Source of the DNA: Petaurus breviceps papuanus
Lineage: Eukaryota > Chordata > Mammalia > Diprotodontia > Petauridae
Reading direction: 5' to 3'
Length of the DNA stretch: 64,000 nucleotides
Assembly: GCA_028583685.1 (NCBI GenBank)
Contig: JAMXIF010000015.1
Coordinates: forward strand, 64,832,549 to 64,896,548
Shown here: piece by piece, positions 47,370 to 60,219 of the stretch
How positions within the stretch are numbered: the stretch's first letter is position 1
Layout of the letters: the number at the start of each line of letters is the position of its first letter
Notes under the pieces: model-generated
What the model was told of the DNA's origin: nothing
Database searches by the model: none
Seen by the model: only the letters and a program-made list of their open reading frames with translations
Position numbers and translations under genes: made by a program

Positions 47370-48010
47370 TTCAAAGCATTTATTAAACACCTGCAATAGG
47401 CAAGGTACTGCACTGTGGACAAGAGCAAAAAGTATCCACAACTGTACTCCAGAAACCTACATTCTACTGGGGTGAACCAATGATAAGTAAACTCAAAATA
47501 TATGCAAAACTCATAATATATGCAAAACAGTGTCATTTCAGGGATGTTTAGGAAAGGCCTTGCATAAAAGTAGATTGTGATCTGAATCTCTAACTGATCT
47601 GGGGATTACAAAATGTGGGAAATGAGAAGAGGAGAAATACCTGGCATGGAGGGCCAAGTGTACAAATGTACAGAATTGTGAAATGTTGAATAAGAACAAA
47701 AGCTGAAACCAGTTTGACTGGAATGCAGAGTCCTGAAGGAGAATAATTTGAAATCAGTCTGGGAAGATCATTTGCAGACAGGTTGTGAAACATCTTTTAA
47801 GCCTTTAAACGACAGACAGAGGAGTTTGTATTTTACCCTCATGGCAACAAGGAATTATTAAAACTTATCGACCAGAGGAGAGCCTCGGCCAGATCTATAC
47901 TTAAGAAATACGCTGAATTCTAATGAAATCATTTATTTTTATCTATAAAATGGCATGGTTAGGCAAAAGAGCCTCTGAGGTCCTTTCTATGATCCTATAG
48001 TCTTATAAAT
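47370..48010 (+). repeat. Long old marsupial repeat, fragment D, and MIR tail
   Basis: AGCATTTATTAAACACCTGC start, CACAACTGTACTCCAGAAAC, AGTTTGACTGGAATGCAGAG and GACAGAGGAGTTTGTATTTT in family order. 47935-48010 is a MIR-type tail. Confidence 0.55.
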
Positions 48011-50139
48011 TCAGGCAAAGTTTTTATCTAGGCCTCCCTAAGTTCTACATCAAAAAGTGGTAAAAATTTCTATACATTTTCAATTTTTAAATACTTAGAT
48101 GTGAACAGTTTCATAATCATTCACAACTCAATTACAGGCCATAAACTTCACAAAGTGTTGGAGGTAGAAGGGGAAACACACTCAGGAATCAGTGGAAGAC
48201 AAAAGTTATTAAAACTCTATTAATAGATTTCTGCATCACCCAAAGGAAAGTCATTCTCCTAAAATTTGAGGTTGGGTAGATTTCCTCAACATAGAAGTTT
48301 CTGAAAACTAGACTCTAACCCCAGATAATATTAGCTATTTATCTACCTGGGATGATGCTAACCTTGCAAATTTCTTTTCTAATTGTGTCACTACTGTTAG
48401 GTTATTCTCATTTTAAAACACATGAAGCTATGGCATTAAACAAATTAATATCTTTTTCTGGGCCTGGTTAGCCTAGTGGTCCAATCATAACCAATTATAA
48501 CACCCTTACCCATACAGGCTGAAACATTTCATCTTGTGTGAATATTATAAATCTGACCAACATAGAAAAAAAATTGTATCCTTCAGTTGTTCAGAGTGCT
48601 TTCAAAGCCACTCTCTAGGCACTAGGCATTCCTGTTAATGCTGCTTAGGATCACTCAAGTGCCATCAAGATGCCTGCTTTCCATAAGAGAACTTGATACA
48701 GTCTAGTAGGCAAATACTTTGCCTGTGTTTTCTTTTCCCATTGTTCCACACAAAAGCTTAATATTGATCTGGGTTTAGAAGGAGTACTTTTAAATGATTC
48801 CAGATGATGTCTTGGAAAGGATCCACTAAGTGATGTATATGGCTGGGGCGGGGAAATTAAGTTCACTTTTCTTTGGTGACTAATCCATCAAAACTTTTAG
48901 AAAGATTGGTTACCCAGAAATACCCTAAATGTGTATACATGTATGTATACATACACAAATAGGGTCTCTGCCTTAAGTTTACATGTGTGTATGTATATAT
49001 GTATGTGTGTAAAAGAAAGTCTGAAGATCTAGGCCACATATTTACTGAGATTCTTCAGTTTGTCAATTGCACAGCAAGAGATTTGCAAGCCCGAATAATT
49101 CCCACAGCTAACATCCCTGCCTGCTGAGAAGGAGCAATCTGTATTTTGTTGAATATGGTTGGTTCTGCATAACCTAGGGTTAAAGCTGTCAAATACCAAT
49201 AGGTAATTATATAAGATTTGGAGAAAGAATGGAAAATATAAACAGGACAAAATTTCATTATTCTATTCTCTTCAGTTCTGTTCATAGGTTCTTTATTTGT
49301 GTCAGGGGCTACAGGCCTAACAAATATAAGCTTTTGCTTTGAAACCCTGTCTTAGCCTGGCTTTATTAGCCTCAGGAGCAGGCCAACCCACTCACAGTAG
49401 GCAAAGTAGACCTACTTGCATAGATGAGGCACTTAATGAGCCATGCCAATGACTCATTGGTTCCAAAGAATAACTGCCAATGGAGATTGAAGCCTGGTGA
49501 GGGCTTACCATATCATGTTTTCATTCTAACACTTATTTTCCTCTCCCTCAACTTGATATTTCACAGATTAAGTCTGACAACCAAAGTTGACTGAAGAATG
49601 GAGCCCAGGACATTCACATTCAGCTGTCAAGATAATGACTCCCTTAAGATTCCTGGCAACAGGATCTTTCCATCCTGCCATCAAAAACACTGCAGGTTTT
49701 ACTCTGCCTGCCACCCCCTATTGCATAGACCAGGATCCAAATGCTATTCCATATGTTAACTTCCCAAAATACAAATCATAATAGAGATTTATGTGACAAT
49801 GCATCACCCCCTTCCCTCCTCCCTTCCCAGATGTCACAGGCAGCAAACAAAGATGGCTTATTTCCCTTTCAGTCAAGAGCCATCATCTACTTTTCTTGGC
49901 TCACCTCAAATTTTCATATAGGGAACAGTAAAACTCCCTGCTGCAATCAATAGAAATACTTAAATACTCAGTAAAGTAAACGTGCACAATATACAGGTAA
50001 CTTTTTCTTTTCTTTTTAGGTAATGGAGGGGTGCTTGGTTATATACTTTTAAAAAAAGATAATTTGGTTTCATAAAATCTGTTCAAGTAGCATTTGGTAA
50101 AAAAAAAGTATATTTAAAAACATTTACACAAAGAAAGCA
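48011..50139. other. No recognised feature
   Basis: About 2.1 kb without a nameable repeat apart from a small TATG stretch at 48935-49010. Short open frames (48866-48651 minus, 49587-49781 plus) lack family motifs. It may be older single-copy sequence. Confidence 0.5.
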
Positions 50140-50292
50140 ATAAGAATGGAAGGAAGAAGAAGAAGGAAGGGAAGGAAAGAAGAAAGGATATAAAGAAGGA
50201 AGAAAGGAAGGAAGGAAGGAAGGAAGGAAGGAAGGAAGGAAGGAAGGAAGGAAGGAAGGAAGGAAGGAAGGAAGGAAGGAAGGAAGGAGAGA
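50140..50292. repeat. (GGAA)n microsatellite
   Basis: Irregular AAGAAGG units, then a near-perfect GGAA array at about 50200-50287. The leucine/proline/serine frame on minus is an artefact. Confidence 0.97.
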
Positions 50293-50434
50293 AAACAAAG
50301 TTACAGTTCTGGCTTCTTAAGTATTTCTTTTACAAATCATTCTAGTTCTTCATTTTAGATAATTTTGATTTCATTAAGGATAAGTTCTTTTGGTGTTATG
50401 TTTTTTTAGCATTTTTATTTTATTTTATTTTTCT

Positions 50435-50575
50435 AAGCAATTGCAGTTAAGTAACTTGCTCAAAGTTACACAGCCAGTTATTTTGTGTGCCTGTTATGTA
50501 TCCAAGGCCAGAACTGATCGTGGGTCTCCCGACTCCCAGGGCTGGCACTCTTACTCACTGAGCCACCTGGCCCCC
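50435..50575 (-). mobile_element. tRNA-derived SINE monomer (WSINE1/WALLSI-like)
   Basis: On the minus strand: CCAGGTGGCTCAGTGAGTAA (box A region), a diverged box B, then AACTGGCTGTGTAACTTTGA and ACTTAACTGCAATTGCTTAG. LTR copy 4 abuts its 5' end. Confidence 0.85.
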
Positions 50576-51721
50576 TGTGATAGTAATGGAATATAAAGAT
50601 TCCCCTGTATTGGCTTGGTTTTCAAATTGATTGTGTTAAAACCCAGAGCTTGTTAATCCCACCTGTGGGATGGACTTGTTGATGTGAAAAGTCCTGAACT
50701 GGGAGGAGCTGGTGACATAGATTTGGAGAAACAAGAGAGAGGCAGAAGAACTTTTTTGGAAGCAGCACCTCGTGGAGGCAGAGAGAGACTGAGAGGATTG
50801 CTTAGTGCCACTTTGAATTGCCCTGGACTTTTGAGACCTGCCCCCAGAATGCCAAGGACTGAGGAGACATGGCTGTTTTGCTGGTACTTTGTCTGTCTGT
50901 TTTGATGTTGTTTTGCCAGATTTGTCCACTGGTGAAAGACAGTTCTTTTGTTGAAGAAGTCCTGGAACCTGGCTGTTGGCTAAGAGCTCCTGAGACTGTC
51001 CTGCAGACAGAGAGTGAATACTGTCCACTGGTGAAGGGCAGTGCTGTTGTTGCAGGGGTCTGGGAACCTTTCTGTTGGTTCTGAAGCCCTGAAGAAGGAT
51101 TTTCTTGTTGTATGTTTACAGAAATCCTGGGAGAGGGTTTTGCTAATGTTTTCAGGGGTTCTAGGACTGTTTTACAGACAGAGGATGAATTAATGAAGAG
51201 ACTGGCAATGTATCTTGTCGCCTTGCTAAGCCTTGTCTCCCCAGGAACTAAGATTGCTGAGAACTTGCCTAGTGTCAAGATGAAGAAAAGACCTCCATTT
51301 GGGTATTAAGTGCTGTGCTTAAACTTGATGTAACTCTGGGGTAGATTCAATTGTGATCCAGGGGTGGGGAACTTTTGACCTTTTTGTGTTCTATGGTTGA
51401 AAAATGAATGTACTTTACTTATGTTTGGAAACTAATCTCCATTTGAGAAGAGGGGTTTTGTGATGGACTAAATGAAGGTACAGCCTAGGGGTGGAGTAGT
51501 ATTTAGAACAGGGACTTTGTAATTGATTGAATGAATGGAAGGTCCTGGGGTGGGGTAGTACTTGGAGATTATTTAATCACACTTAGTAAATTCTGTATTT
51601 TGAATGATGTCATGTTTTGATCTTCTCTGTTCTTACTTTTTCACTGAATAAAATGGATGGACAGCACCTATGCTGGTATTCTGAACCTTGGGAAGTTGCC
51701 TTTCCTTGGCATTACATTACA
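50576..51721 (+). mobile_element. Solo LTR, copy 4
   Basis: Starts TGTGATAGTAATGG and ends GCATTACATTACA, 1146 bp, with AATAAA at 51647-51652. The flanks are C-runs on both sides, so the 5-bp duplication cannot be read cleanly. Two related internal units start 99 bp apart (50923 and 51022). It looks whole as a solo LTR and is very close to copy 1. Confidence 0.87.
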
Positions 51722-54400
51722 TCCCCCCCCCCATTCTTAGCATTTTTTAAATCAAATTAACTTATTTATTTTAGTTTTCACCATTCACATTTATAAGATT
51801 TTTGGTTTCTAAATTTCCTCCTTCCCTCCCCTTCTGCCTCCTCTTCACCTCCCATTTCATTTCTCCTCAAGATGGGATGCAATCTAATATAGTCTATATA
51901 TGTACAATTGCATATACAATACAATACCTCCACATACTCATGTTGTGAAAGAAGAATTAGAACAAAACAGGAAAACCATGAGAAAGAAAAAGGAAATAGC
52001 GAAGACAGAAAATAGTATCGTCTGATCTGAATTGAGACTCCATAGTTCTTTATCTGGACGTGGATAGCATTTCGGATCATGAGACTTTTAGAATTTTCTG
52101 AGATTAAGGGTGTGGAACCCTAGGTCTCGAAGCCGCATGTTACCTTCTATGTTCTTAAGCGCGGCCCTTTGACTGGATGCAAACTAAACAGAACAAATCC
52201 CCTTAAGAAAATGATTTCTTCTGTAAAACTTGGACCCATTCAAAAGGCCACATCCAAAAAACTAAAAGGTCACATGTGACCTTGAAGCTGCAGGTTCTCC
52301 ATCTCTGACTTTGCATTGATGATAAGCATTAAGTCTATCAAAGTTGGTCATCACACAATGTTGCTGTTACTGTGTACTATGTTCTCCTGGCTCTGCTCAC
52401 TTCATTCAGCATCAATTCATGTAAGTCTTTCACAGGTTTTTCCGAAGTCTTCCTGATAATCATTTCTTATGGAACAATAGTATGTCAATACATTCATATA
52501 CAACAACTTGTTCGGTCATTCCCTAATTGTACTCATGTATGCCCACAATTTCCAGTTCTTGACCATCACAAAAAGCTTCTATGAATATATTTATACCTGT
52601 GGATCCTTTCACCTTTTTTAGGATCTTTTTGGGATACGGACCTATAAGTGGTATTTCTGGAACAAAGGATATGCATAGTTTATAGTAATTTAGGCATAGT
52701 TTCAAATTGTTCTCCAAAATGATTGGATCAGTTCAAAATTCCACTAACAATGCATCTTGTTCCAATTTTCTCACATCTTCACCATTTGTCATTTTCCTAT
52801 TTTGTCATTTTAGTCATTCTCATAGGTATGATGTGATTATCTCAGACTCATTTTGATTTGAATTTCTCCAATCAATAGTGACTTAGATAATTTTTTCATA
52901 TGACTGTAAATAATTTTAATTTATTTATCTGAAAACTGCCTGTTTGTATCATTTAACCATTTATCAATTGGGGGATGACTTGTATTCTTATAAATCTGAC
53001 TTGGTTCTCTATATATTTTACAAACAAGCCCTTTATCAGAGATACTCTATATAAAAATTATTTCCCAGCTTTCTACTTCTCTTCTGATCATGGTTGCTTT
53101 GGTTTTGTGCAAAACTTTTTAATATAGTGTAATCAAAATATCCATTTTGCATTTTATAATGTTCTCTATCTCTTGTTTGATTATAAAATTCTTCCCTTCT
53201 CCATAGATCTGACAGGTAAACTATTCTTTGCTTTCCTAATTTGCTTAAAAGTATTACTTTTATGTCTAAATTTTGTACCCATTTTCAACTTATCTTGGTA
53301 TATGATATAAGATACTGATCTATGCCTAGTCTCTACCATACTATTTTCTAGTTTTCCAGCAGTTTTTCTCAAATAATGAATTCTTCTTCCAGAATCTGGA
53401 CTGTTTGGGTTTATCAAACAGTAGTTTTAGTAATTTAGTCATTGACTACTGTCTTGTGTTCCTAACCTATTCCACTTAACCACAGTACTATGTCTTAGTA
53501 CCAAGTAATTTTGATGATAGCTGCTTTATAAAGCACCTTTAGATCTAGTGCAGTTAGACCACCTTCCTTTTTCATTTCTTTTCATTAATCCCCTTGATAT
53601 TCTAGACATTTTGTTCTTCCAGATGAATTTTGTTGTTATTTTTACTAGTTCTATAAAATAATTTTTGATAGTTTGATTGGTATGGCACTAAATAAATAAA
53701 TTAATTTAGGTAGAATTGTAATTTTTATTATGCTAGTTCACTCTACCTAAGAGTAATTGATGTTTTTTTTCTAATTATTTAGATTTGAATGCATTTGTGT
53801 GAAAAGTGTTTTAAAATTATTTTCATATATTTCCTACATTTGTTTTGGAAGCTAGACTCCCAAATATTTTATATTGTCTACAGTTACTTTAAATGGAATT
53901 TCCTTTTCTATCTCTTGCTACTTGACTTTGTTACCAATATATAGAAATGCCTATGATTTTTGTGGGTTTATTTTTTATCCTGCAACTCTGCTAAATTTGT
54001 TAGTCATTTCAAGTAACTTTTTAATTGATTTTCTAGTTGATTCTCTAAGATTTGGTTTGTAGAGTTTTTAGCAGAGTATTGAATTTTTCTCATAGAATTT
54101 GCCTCTATTGACATGATTTTATTTTTATTGAGATGATATATTGTACACATAATTTATTTAAACTTGAGTACTCCTGAATTCCTGATATGTCTAAACTAAA
54201 AATAGTGAATGGTTGCTTGAATATATTAATGTACATATTTGCTAATATTCTATTCATTATTGTTGTATCAATATCCATTAATGATATTACTTTATATTTT
54301 TTTCTGTTTTCTCTCTTCTGGGTTTGAAAATTGATATAATATTTGTTTCAGAAATTATTTTGCTGGGTGCCTCTTTATTTTGAGGGATAGTTTCATAAGA
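51722..54400 (-). mobile_element. LINE-1, 3'UTR and ORF2 C-terminal half
   Basis: Antisense L1. 51740-52100 is the terminal region. 52320-54060 runs through ATTGGATCAGTTCAAAATTC, TTATCAATTGGGGGATGACT, ATCTGACAGGTAAACTATTC and TGGTATGGCACTAAATAAAT, the same order as 2683-3550 but more complete. Decay is heavy and no useful frame remains. A hAT MITE interrupts it at 52105. Confidence 0.87.
52105..52307. mobile_element. Palindromic hAT-type MITE (OposCharlie-like)
   Basis: The two halves are imperfect inverted copies. The left half runs TGTGGAACC...CGAAGCCGCATG...GACTGGATGC...GAACAAATCCCC; the right half, reversed, runs GGAGAACC...TTCAAGGTCACATG and onward to an AACTTGGACC equivalent. The pattern 'cacatgtggcc ... 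ctttgactgaatcc ... acagaacaaatcc' is that of non-autonomous hAT-Charlie elements known from opossum. About 200 bp, no ORF. An 8-bp target duplication could not be confirmed. Confidence 0.72.
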
Positions 54401-55040
54401 AAAAAAATTGTCCTTGACAACAGTGCACATTTTTGAGGTGAGATTTGAAAACAAATCTCATGATTTCAAATTGCTCATACAATTAACAATACAGCACTTC
54501 CTTGCTAGGAGACCTTTTTTCTCTTGATTTCTTCTAATATATTCTCCATAAAGCTGCCTAGTCAATCTTCTAGACTCTGGAATTTCTATACTGTTTAATC
54601 ATTTTCCAAGAGAAATGTTTAACTTTCTAATTTTTGTCAAGGTAGGACTCTGCTTTCTTTGGGGGTGGGGTGGGTGTACTGTCCCAAGCTACAAGGATGT
54701 TGTGCAGTTGTTTTCAGAGATACTTCTACAGACCTGCAAATGTTCAACTCTTCCAAGGTGATATGATTAAGGGAGCTGTTTACTCCTTTCTGGCCTTTGG
54801 TATGTTCTGTGATTGATCACAAGCATTCTTTTCTGCCTTGTAACAGTGAGGAAGTTTCTCTCTCCACTGTAGCCACAAGTTCTGCCACATTAGTGCTCCT
54901 CCTTGCCCCAAGACTGCCACCCAGTACAGCCACCCAGATTCAAGCAGGGCAAAGAAGATAATCTTGCCTCAGCACCAACAAAACGTTCCCTGAAATCCTC
55001 CTTTGATTGGCCGTTAGATTCTCCCACCATCTGTGAGCCA
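54401..55040 (-). mobile_element. LINE-1 5'UTR fragment, minus strand
   Basis: 54670-55040 parallels 1230-1640 (GTACTGTCCCAAGCTACAAG, TTTTCAGAGATAC, CAAGCAGGGCAAAG, CTCCCACCATCTGTG). 54401-54670 is unclassified. With 51722-54400 this may be one L1 with a large internal deletion removing ORF1 and the ORF2 start, or two elements. Confidence 0.65.
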
Positions 55041-55636
55041 AAAGCTCATGAAGCAGCCACTTACATAGAGAATACATTTTCTCACTGCTCATTAGTTTAC
55101 TTATGCTTTTGATTATTAAGTGTTCAGTGGCCCATGATTTGAAGTCATTGTAAACAAAGATTTTTGAAAAGATGGAATCACATAAGCAAATACTTTTGAA
55201 TCTTTGAAAATAATACATAAATTCCCAAGTGAAATCAATCCTGTTCAGTCTCTTCTTCAAATCTGGGTTCAGTTCATTTCACTTTTGAAGTGTCTCTTCA
55301 ACATTCATGTTCTATTGGGCTGATTAGAATTAATATTCAGTATAAATGTGGAAATAAATTTTTTAAATGGCCAGTTGAATCATCAGAATACAAAGAAGCT
55401 CATCTACAAGTCTCTTGATTCAACCTGGAAGAGTTCTAATATGTTCAGTTTCTTAACTTTTCTTGTGGTGATTTGTGCTTTAAGAATAGGCACATCACAC
55501 TGGGTTATGATGAAAATTGTTATCAAGGACATCTCAGTCGTTGTCTTAGTTCTACTACTGAGAAGTCTTAAAAGTAAAAAAAAAACATAGAAAGTCTGTG
55601 TCATTTAGAGAGTGAGGTATAGCACTAAAATTCATG
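55041..55636. other. No recognised feature
   Basis: Nothing that I can support. Confidence 0.5.
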
Positions 55637-55785
55637 GACTTTTTAGATAGAGAGACTTATTGAATGGAGAGATATCTTGAACTCAAGAAGACCTAGGTTG
55701 AAGTCTTTCTTCTCTTTCCACTAGTCATGCGACCCAACCAAATTATTTCACCTCTACATTACCTTGACAACTTCCTAAATCAGAG
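55637..55785 (+). mobile_element. Diverged MIR/CORE-SINE
   Basis: TTATTGAATGGAGAGATATC, CAAGAAGACCTAGGTTGAAG and CACTAGTCATGCGACCCAAC resemble head, box B and core of a CORE-SINE. Confidence 0.55.
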
Positions 55786-55895
55786 TTCATGGATGTCTGA
55801 TGAGCTACATGAGTGAAGTTTTTGTAGCATGAAATCCTCACTCCGATAAAATCATGAGTCCTAATTACTCATTTTTCACACACCGCCACATTTTC

Positions 55896-55897
<2 letters not shown>

Positions 55898-55940
<43 letters not shown>
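55898..55940. repeat. (CA)n microsatellite
   Basis: About 20 uninterrupted CA units. Confidence 0.98.
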
Positions 55941-55984
55941 AAACACACTCACATCATAAGATAGTAAGACTATCAATGAGGAAA

Positions 55985-56560
55985 AAACTGAGGAGTTATA
56001 TAGGAAATAAAAAAGAAATGTGATATATGATTGTGATGGAATAAGTACTACTGTGTTATATGAAGTGATGAGCCCAATGAATTTTTAAAAAAACATGGAT
56101 AGATTTGCTTGAACTAATGAAAAGTGAGCAAGAAGGTGTTATATAGAGGAATAGCAACATTGTTTTAAGAACAACTTTGAACATATAAGTAATTTTAACT
56201 TGTATAAACACCTACATTAACTACAAAGGACATATAAAAGAAGATGCTGTCTACATACAAAGAAAGAATTGATAAATAAAAATATGTATAGAACGATTAT
56301 ATATATACATACACACATGTACATATATAATATATGCCTATACACATATATTTGTGTCTAATATTAGCAATCTTTATGGTACGGGGGAAGAAAAAACGAA
56401 AAATAAGAAATTTACATGTTTGTTTTTATATATTTAAAAGGAATAGCAAGTTGTACATAAGAGATTTGCAGATTACTATGAAATCATCTTTATTAATTAT
56501 ATTATGTTATGAAATACTTGTTTTTTTCCATAAATTTAAAATAAAATAAAGAAAAAAAGA
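55985..56560 (+). mobile_element. LINE-1 3' end
   Basis: TATATGATTGTGATGGAATA, GAAGTGATGAGCCCAATG and, after an AT-rich tract, TTTGCAGATTACTATGAAAT and ATTATGTTATGAAATACTTG, ending with A-rich runs (about 56535-56560). Two L1 lineages may be joined here. Confidence 0.65.
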
Positions 56561-57736
56561 CATCAAAGAATTCCAGGACTGAAAATTCAATACAAAAGAT
56601 ATTTTTCTTAGTCACAAAATATATATTTTCCTCTCTCAAGGGATAGTCTATATTAAAGTGGTATTTATACAGAGAAGGATATTGTATCATATATTATTTT
56701 CATTGAGTCAAATTTTATCAGGAACTCTACAATTACATATAAACTGTTTTGAATCATGGTTTCTTTCAGTATGGCTGACCACTCATTGGCAACACTTACA
56801 TAGTAAGATGCTTCATACCATTTCCAAGTTTACTAATTTGTATCTAGTGAACAATTTAACACTGGAAAAACCAAGATCTTTCTCCAATATTGCCAAATGT
56901 CATGATCAACCCCATATTGGAATTAGAAAATTATGTGTTTCCCATTTCTGATATATTAGGAATGTTTATTAAGTATTAATTAATGATGGCAAAAAGTAGA
57001 ATCATCAACTTTAAATTATGGCATAGCTCATAAGCAATTATCTAAGAGTACTTAAGCATTAGAACATTTAATTCTAATCATTTTTGACTCTGGTTGACCA
57101 TCTCTTTCATCTCTGAGAAAGAACCATGCACAGTTTTATCTCAGACTCCATTGTTAAGAGAGTGTTCTGTGACAGAAACAAAACACAGGAACTTGCTGTG
57201 ATGCTAAAAGTAGATTTGAAGAAACTGCCAAATATGTGAAACCTTGATTCATCCACTGTCATTCTTTCTAAATAAAGCACAAAGGGTAAAGGGAGAAAGA
57301 AATACTTCATTAGGAAGGAGAGTTTATGAAAAGTAGATGATTTTACACAAACTGCTATAATACATCTTTATTGTCCATGAGTGATGGGTAGAGATAGTGA
57401 GAAATACAGAGGAGATACATAGGGATTTGGTGGTACCATCAAGTTACCAGACTACACATCTCTTGACTTCTCCATCATAATTCATGAATTTCTTCAACCC
57501 ACAAAAACACTTCAGCCCTGGAATTGATACCTTGGAAATATTCTCTGTTCCCTGGGATCCTTTCTTCTGATTGGAGTGTGGAAGGCTCACCATAACCACT
57601 TATAGTTTCCATTTAAGAAAGGTACCCAAGGTAACCATTCCCTCATTTCCAACCAGGCTGCATTCCTCTAAACTTTTCCATAATACCCACCCCCATGAAG
57701 CATTTTCTCCTTTCCTAATTTCAGCTTCAATTTAGG
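56561..57736. other. No recognised feature
   Basis: A/T-rich sequence. Frames at 56658-56951 (plus) and 57310-57107 (minus) lack family motifs. Confidence 0.5.
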
Positions 57737-57738
57737 TA

Positions 57739-58460
57739 CAGACAGTTCTCGCTTTATGTAAATTCAAATTATGCAAATTTGACTTTGCATAAAGAATTCC
57801 AAAAAAAAAGTCATTACCAGAAAATACCTACAGTACCATGCTCTCTTTCAGCTTCTGCCCTCAACTTGACAGTCTGGAACCTCCCACATCCAGTACCACC
57901 CCCCCACACCCACACACACACACACTAAAAAAAGAGAAAGAAAAGAAACTCTAAAAAAAACCTTTGAAAGAAAGCAGAACAGACTTGTGGAAAAACCACA
58001 ACCATAGCCACAGGATGGGAGATAGGTGAAGAGACAGGTGGTAGAGGGGTGGGGCTTGGCTTGAGGCTTCTACTTAGAGAGGAAACATTTGTCCCATTTG
58101 ACCTGGCTCCTTCCTGTCCATCTTCCCTCTGTTTACACCCAAGTTCTACCTGTCTGTTCCTCTGGACCCATATGCCAGATCACTGATCCTCTCCTATATC
58201 TATGTCTGGGTCCATGCCTGGCCCATGTGTCTATAGCTCACCACCCAGACCCTAGGTTGCCACATGGCTGACCCTGACCTATCCAATGTTCTAGCTTGTC
58301 TGTCCCTGGTACCCAAGTGTGCCTCAATCTGGCTCCTTCCCTCCACTGACTCTTGTCCACCTTTCTGCCTCCTTCCCTTCCCTATGTCCTGTATTATCTA
58401 AAGATATGTTTACTTTGAATTCAGCTAAAGAGTCCATTTACATAAAGCAAGAACTGTCCA
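57739..58460. mobile_element. Tigger/pogo-like non-autonomous DNA transposon
   Basis: The left end CAGACAGTTCTCGCTTTATG and the reverse complement of the right end, TGGACAGTTCTTGCTTTATG, agree in all but three positions and the match continues through TAAAT. TA dinucleotides flank both ends (57737-57738 and 58461-58462), the expected Tc1/mariner-Tigger target duplication. About 720 bp inside, GC-richer than the surroundings, with no transposase frame. Family assignment is by end sequence only. Confidence 0.78.
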
Positions 58461-58469
58461 TATTGCCTT

Positions 58470-58705
58470 GTCTATCAGAAAGTAAGTTCCTTTCACTTGA
58501 ATTTTTATTCCTTGAACATATCACAGTCCTTTACACATAATAAGCACTTATTATGCTTGTTGATCCACTGACCTACAAGGAGAGTGAAGTACAAGCTCAG
58601 AAAGAATCAAAGAACTTTAGAGCTAATTGGGACTTCAGATTTCATCCATCTAGTCCAGTAGCCCTAATTTATGCATGAGGAAACCAATATTGAAGAAGTT
58701 TTTAG
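58470..58705 (+). mobile_element. THER1-type tail and MIR3-like fragment
   Basis: 58485-58560 resembles a THER1/MIR tail (CACATAATAAGCACTTATTA). 58600-58705 has GAACTTTAGAGCTAATTGGG and TTATGCATGAGGAAACC. Confidence 0.6.
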
Positions 58706-60219
58706 TTGTAGGAGATGCATAATAAATGAAGTCTTTGGTGTTATTCCTATCCAATATGCAATTAAAGAAATAATAGTTTGATAATGATCAAATCAAAGGT
58801 GTGAGGGAATATAATTGAATGGGATGAAGGCAAAGAGACAAGTAAGAAATGGTATTTTAAAAAAAACCTGTGGATAATAATGACATTATAATGACATCAT
58901 AAATATACTTGAAAGGTCAGATGAAGAAAGCTATTCTTTCATGAGAGGAAATAACCAATACTAATTTAAGGGAATAAGGAGGTAGGAAAAATGGCTTGCT
59001 TTTTATTAATCTAGTTTTAGAGACAAGAAATCTCGGGTTTGGGTCCTGGTTCTGAAACATGTTAGTATATGATTTGAATTAAATTAATTAACCTATAAGA
59101 ATATCAGGCATTGTAAGGAGTTGTGAATCTGGATCCTTTTGCCAGTAATTCTCTATCTGAAGGAAATCATAAATCCACAACAAAAAAAAGGCAAAGTTGA
59201 GGGGGTAAGGGAAGCATAGGTAGCAGCTCCTGAATAAAGAAGTTTATTCTGTTTTATAGGTGTTTCCATTGTCTTTCCCCCTAAATTTCTGTGGTCTGAT
59301 CCATTGCAGGGAGGCTTAAAAATAAATACTGAGATTAATTTGTAGATTGTGTTCACTGAGATGAATAACTTTACTAACACTGATTTGAGATACAATATAG
59401 GAACAACCCCCCAAAAAGTGTCTATTCTGTCACTAGACAATTATTGGCAAAAATTCTGTTATTATGTTTAGAAGGGATAGCTCATGGGTAGGTAGGTAGG
59501 AGTAAAAAGAAACAGAAATTTAGGTGATGCAAAAAAATGATAAAATAAAAATCTAAATAATATTCTAGGATAAGTAAGACCAAATGGGAAGTATTGAAGA
59601 TGACAAGAAAGGAAGTAAACCCATAATGAATAAATAAATTGTAAGAGAAATATTATTGGGGGTGTTTACCACATTAAATTAGAAATTGGATCAGGGAATT
59701 TGGAGCTCAAAGATTTGTCTGAAGTCCAAATATCCCTTCCCCCAACCCATTAATTATTCCTAATCCAAGAAACAGGATAATGATTCTCAGGTCATTTGCA
59801 TGAGCAAGGAAATTATCCCATCCTCAGAAGTTCTGGCAAAGGAAAATACTGACATAGATCATAATCCAGCATCTGTTCATTGCAGAGACATAGCTAGAAA
59901 TTGCTTCATTTGGAACAAATAGTATAAACCTTTCAAGTAGTACAAAGTTAACTATCAGTTGGTGAATCCAGGGGTAGAACATTACCCAAAAGTGGGCAAT
60001 AACAGAACCCTAGGATAGCAGCAGCTCACCTTATCCTGCCTGTTAGTAGCTTTATTTTTAAACTAATTGAATAATTATATACTAACCCCATTGCTTATAT
60101 TCTGTTGAAAGGTTGTTAAGTGCTGTCAGTACCCTCTAAGGTTGGTCCCCTGGGGCATTATACCAATTGCCATACCCTGTTGTACTGATTTCATGGGATC
60201 ATGATTTAAAGATTAAAAA
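58706..60219. other. No recognised feature
   Basis: About 1.5 kb without a nameable repeat or gene. Confidence 0.5.

Noticed and set aside
49587-49953. Overlapping plus frames near a CCCTTCCCAG segment that looks like a splice acceptor
   Set aside because: No matching donor, coding bias or protein similarity could be seen.
50083-50298. Leucine/proline/serine repeat protein on minus
   Set aside because: Translation of a (GGAA)n microsatellite.
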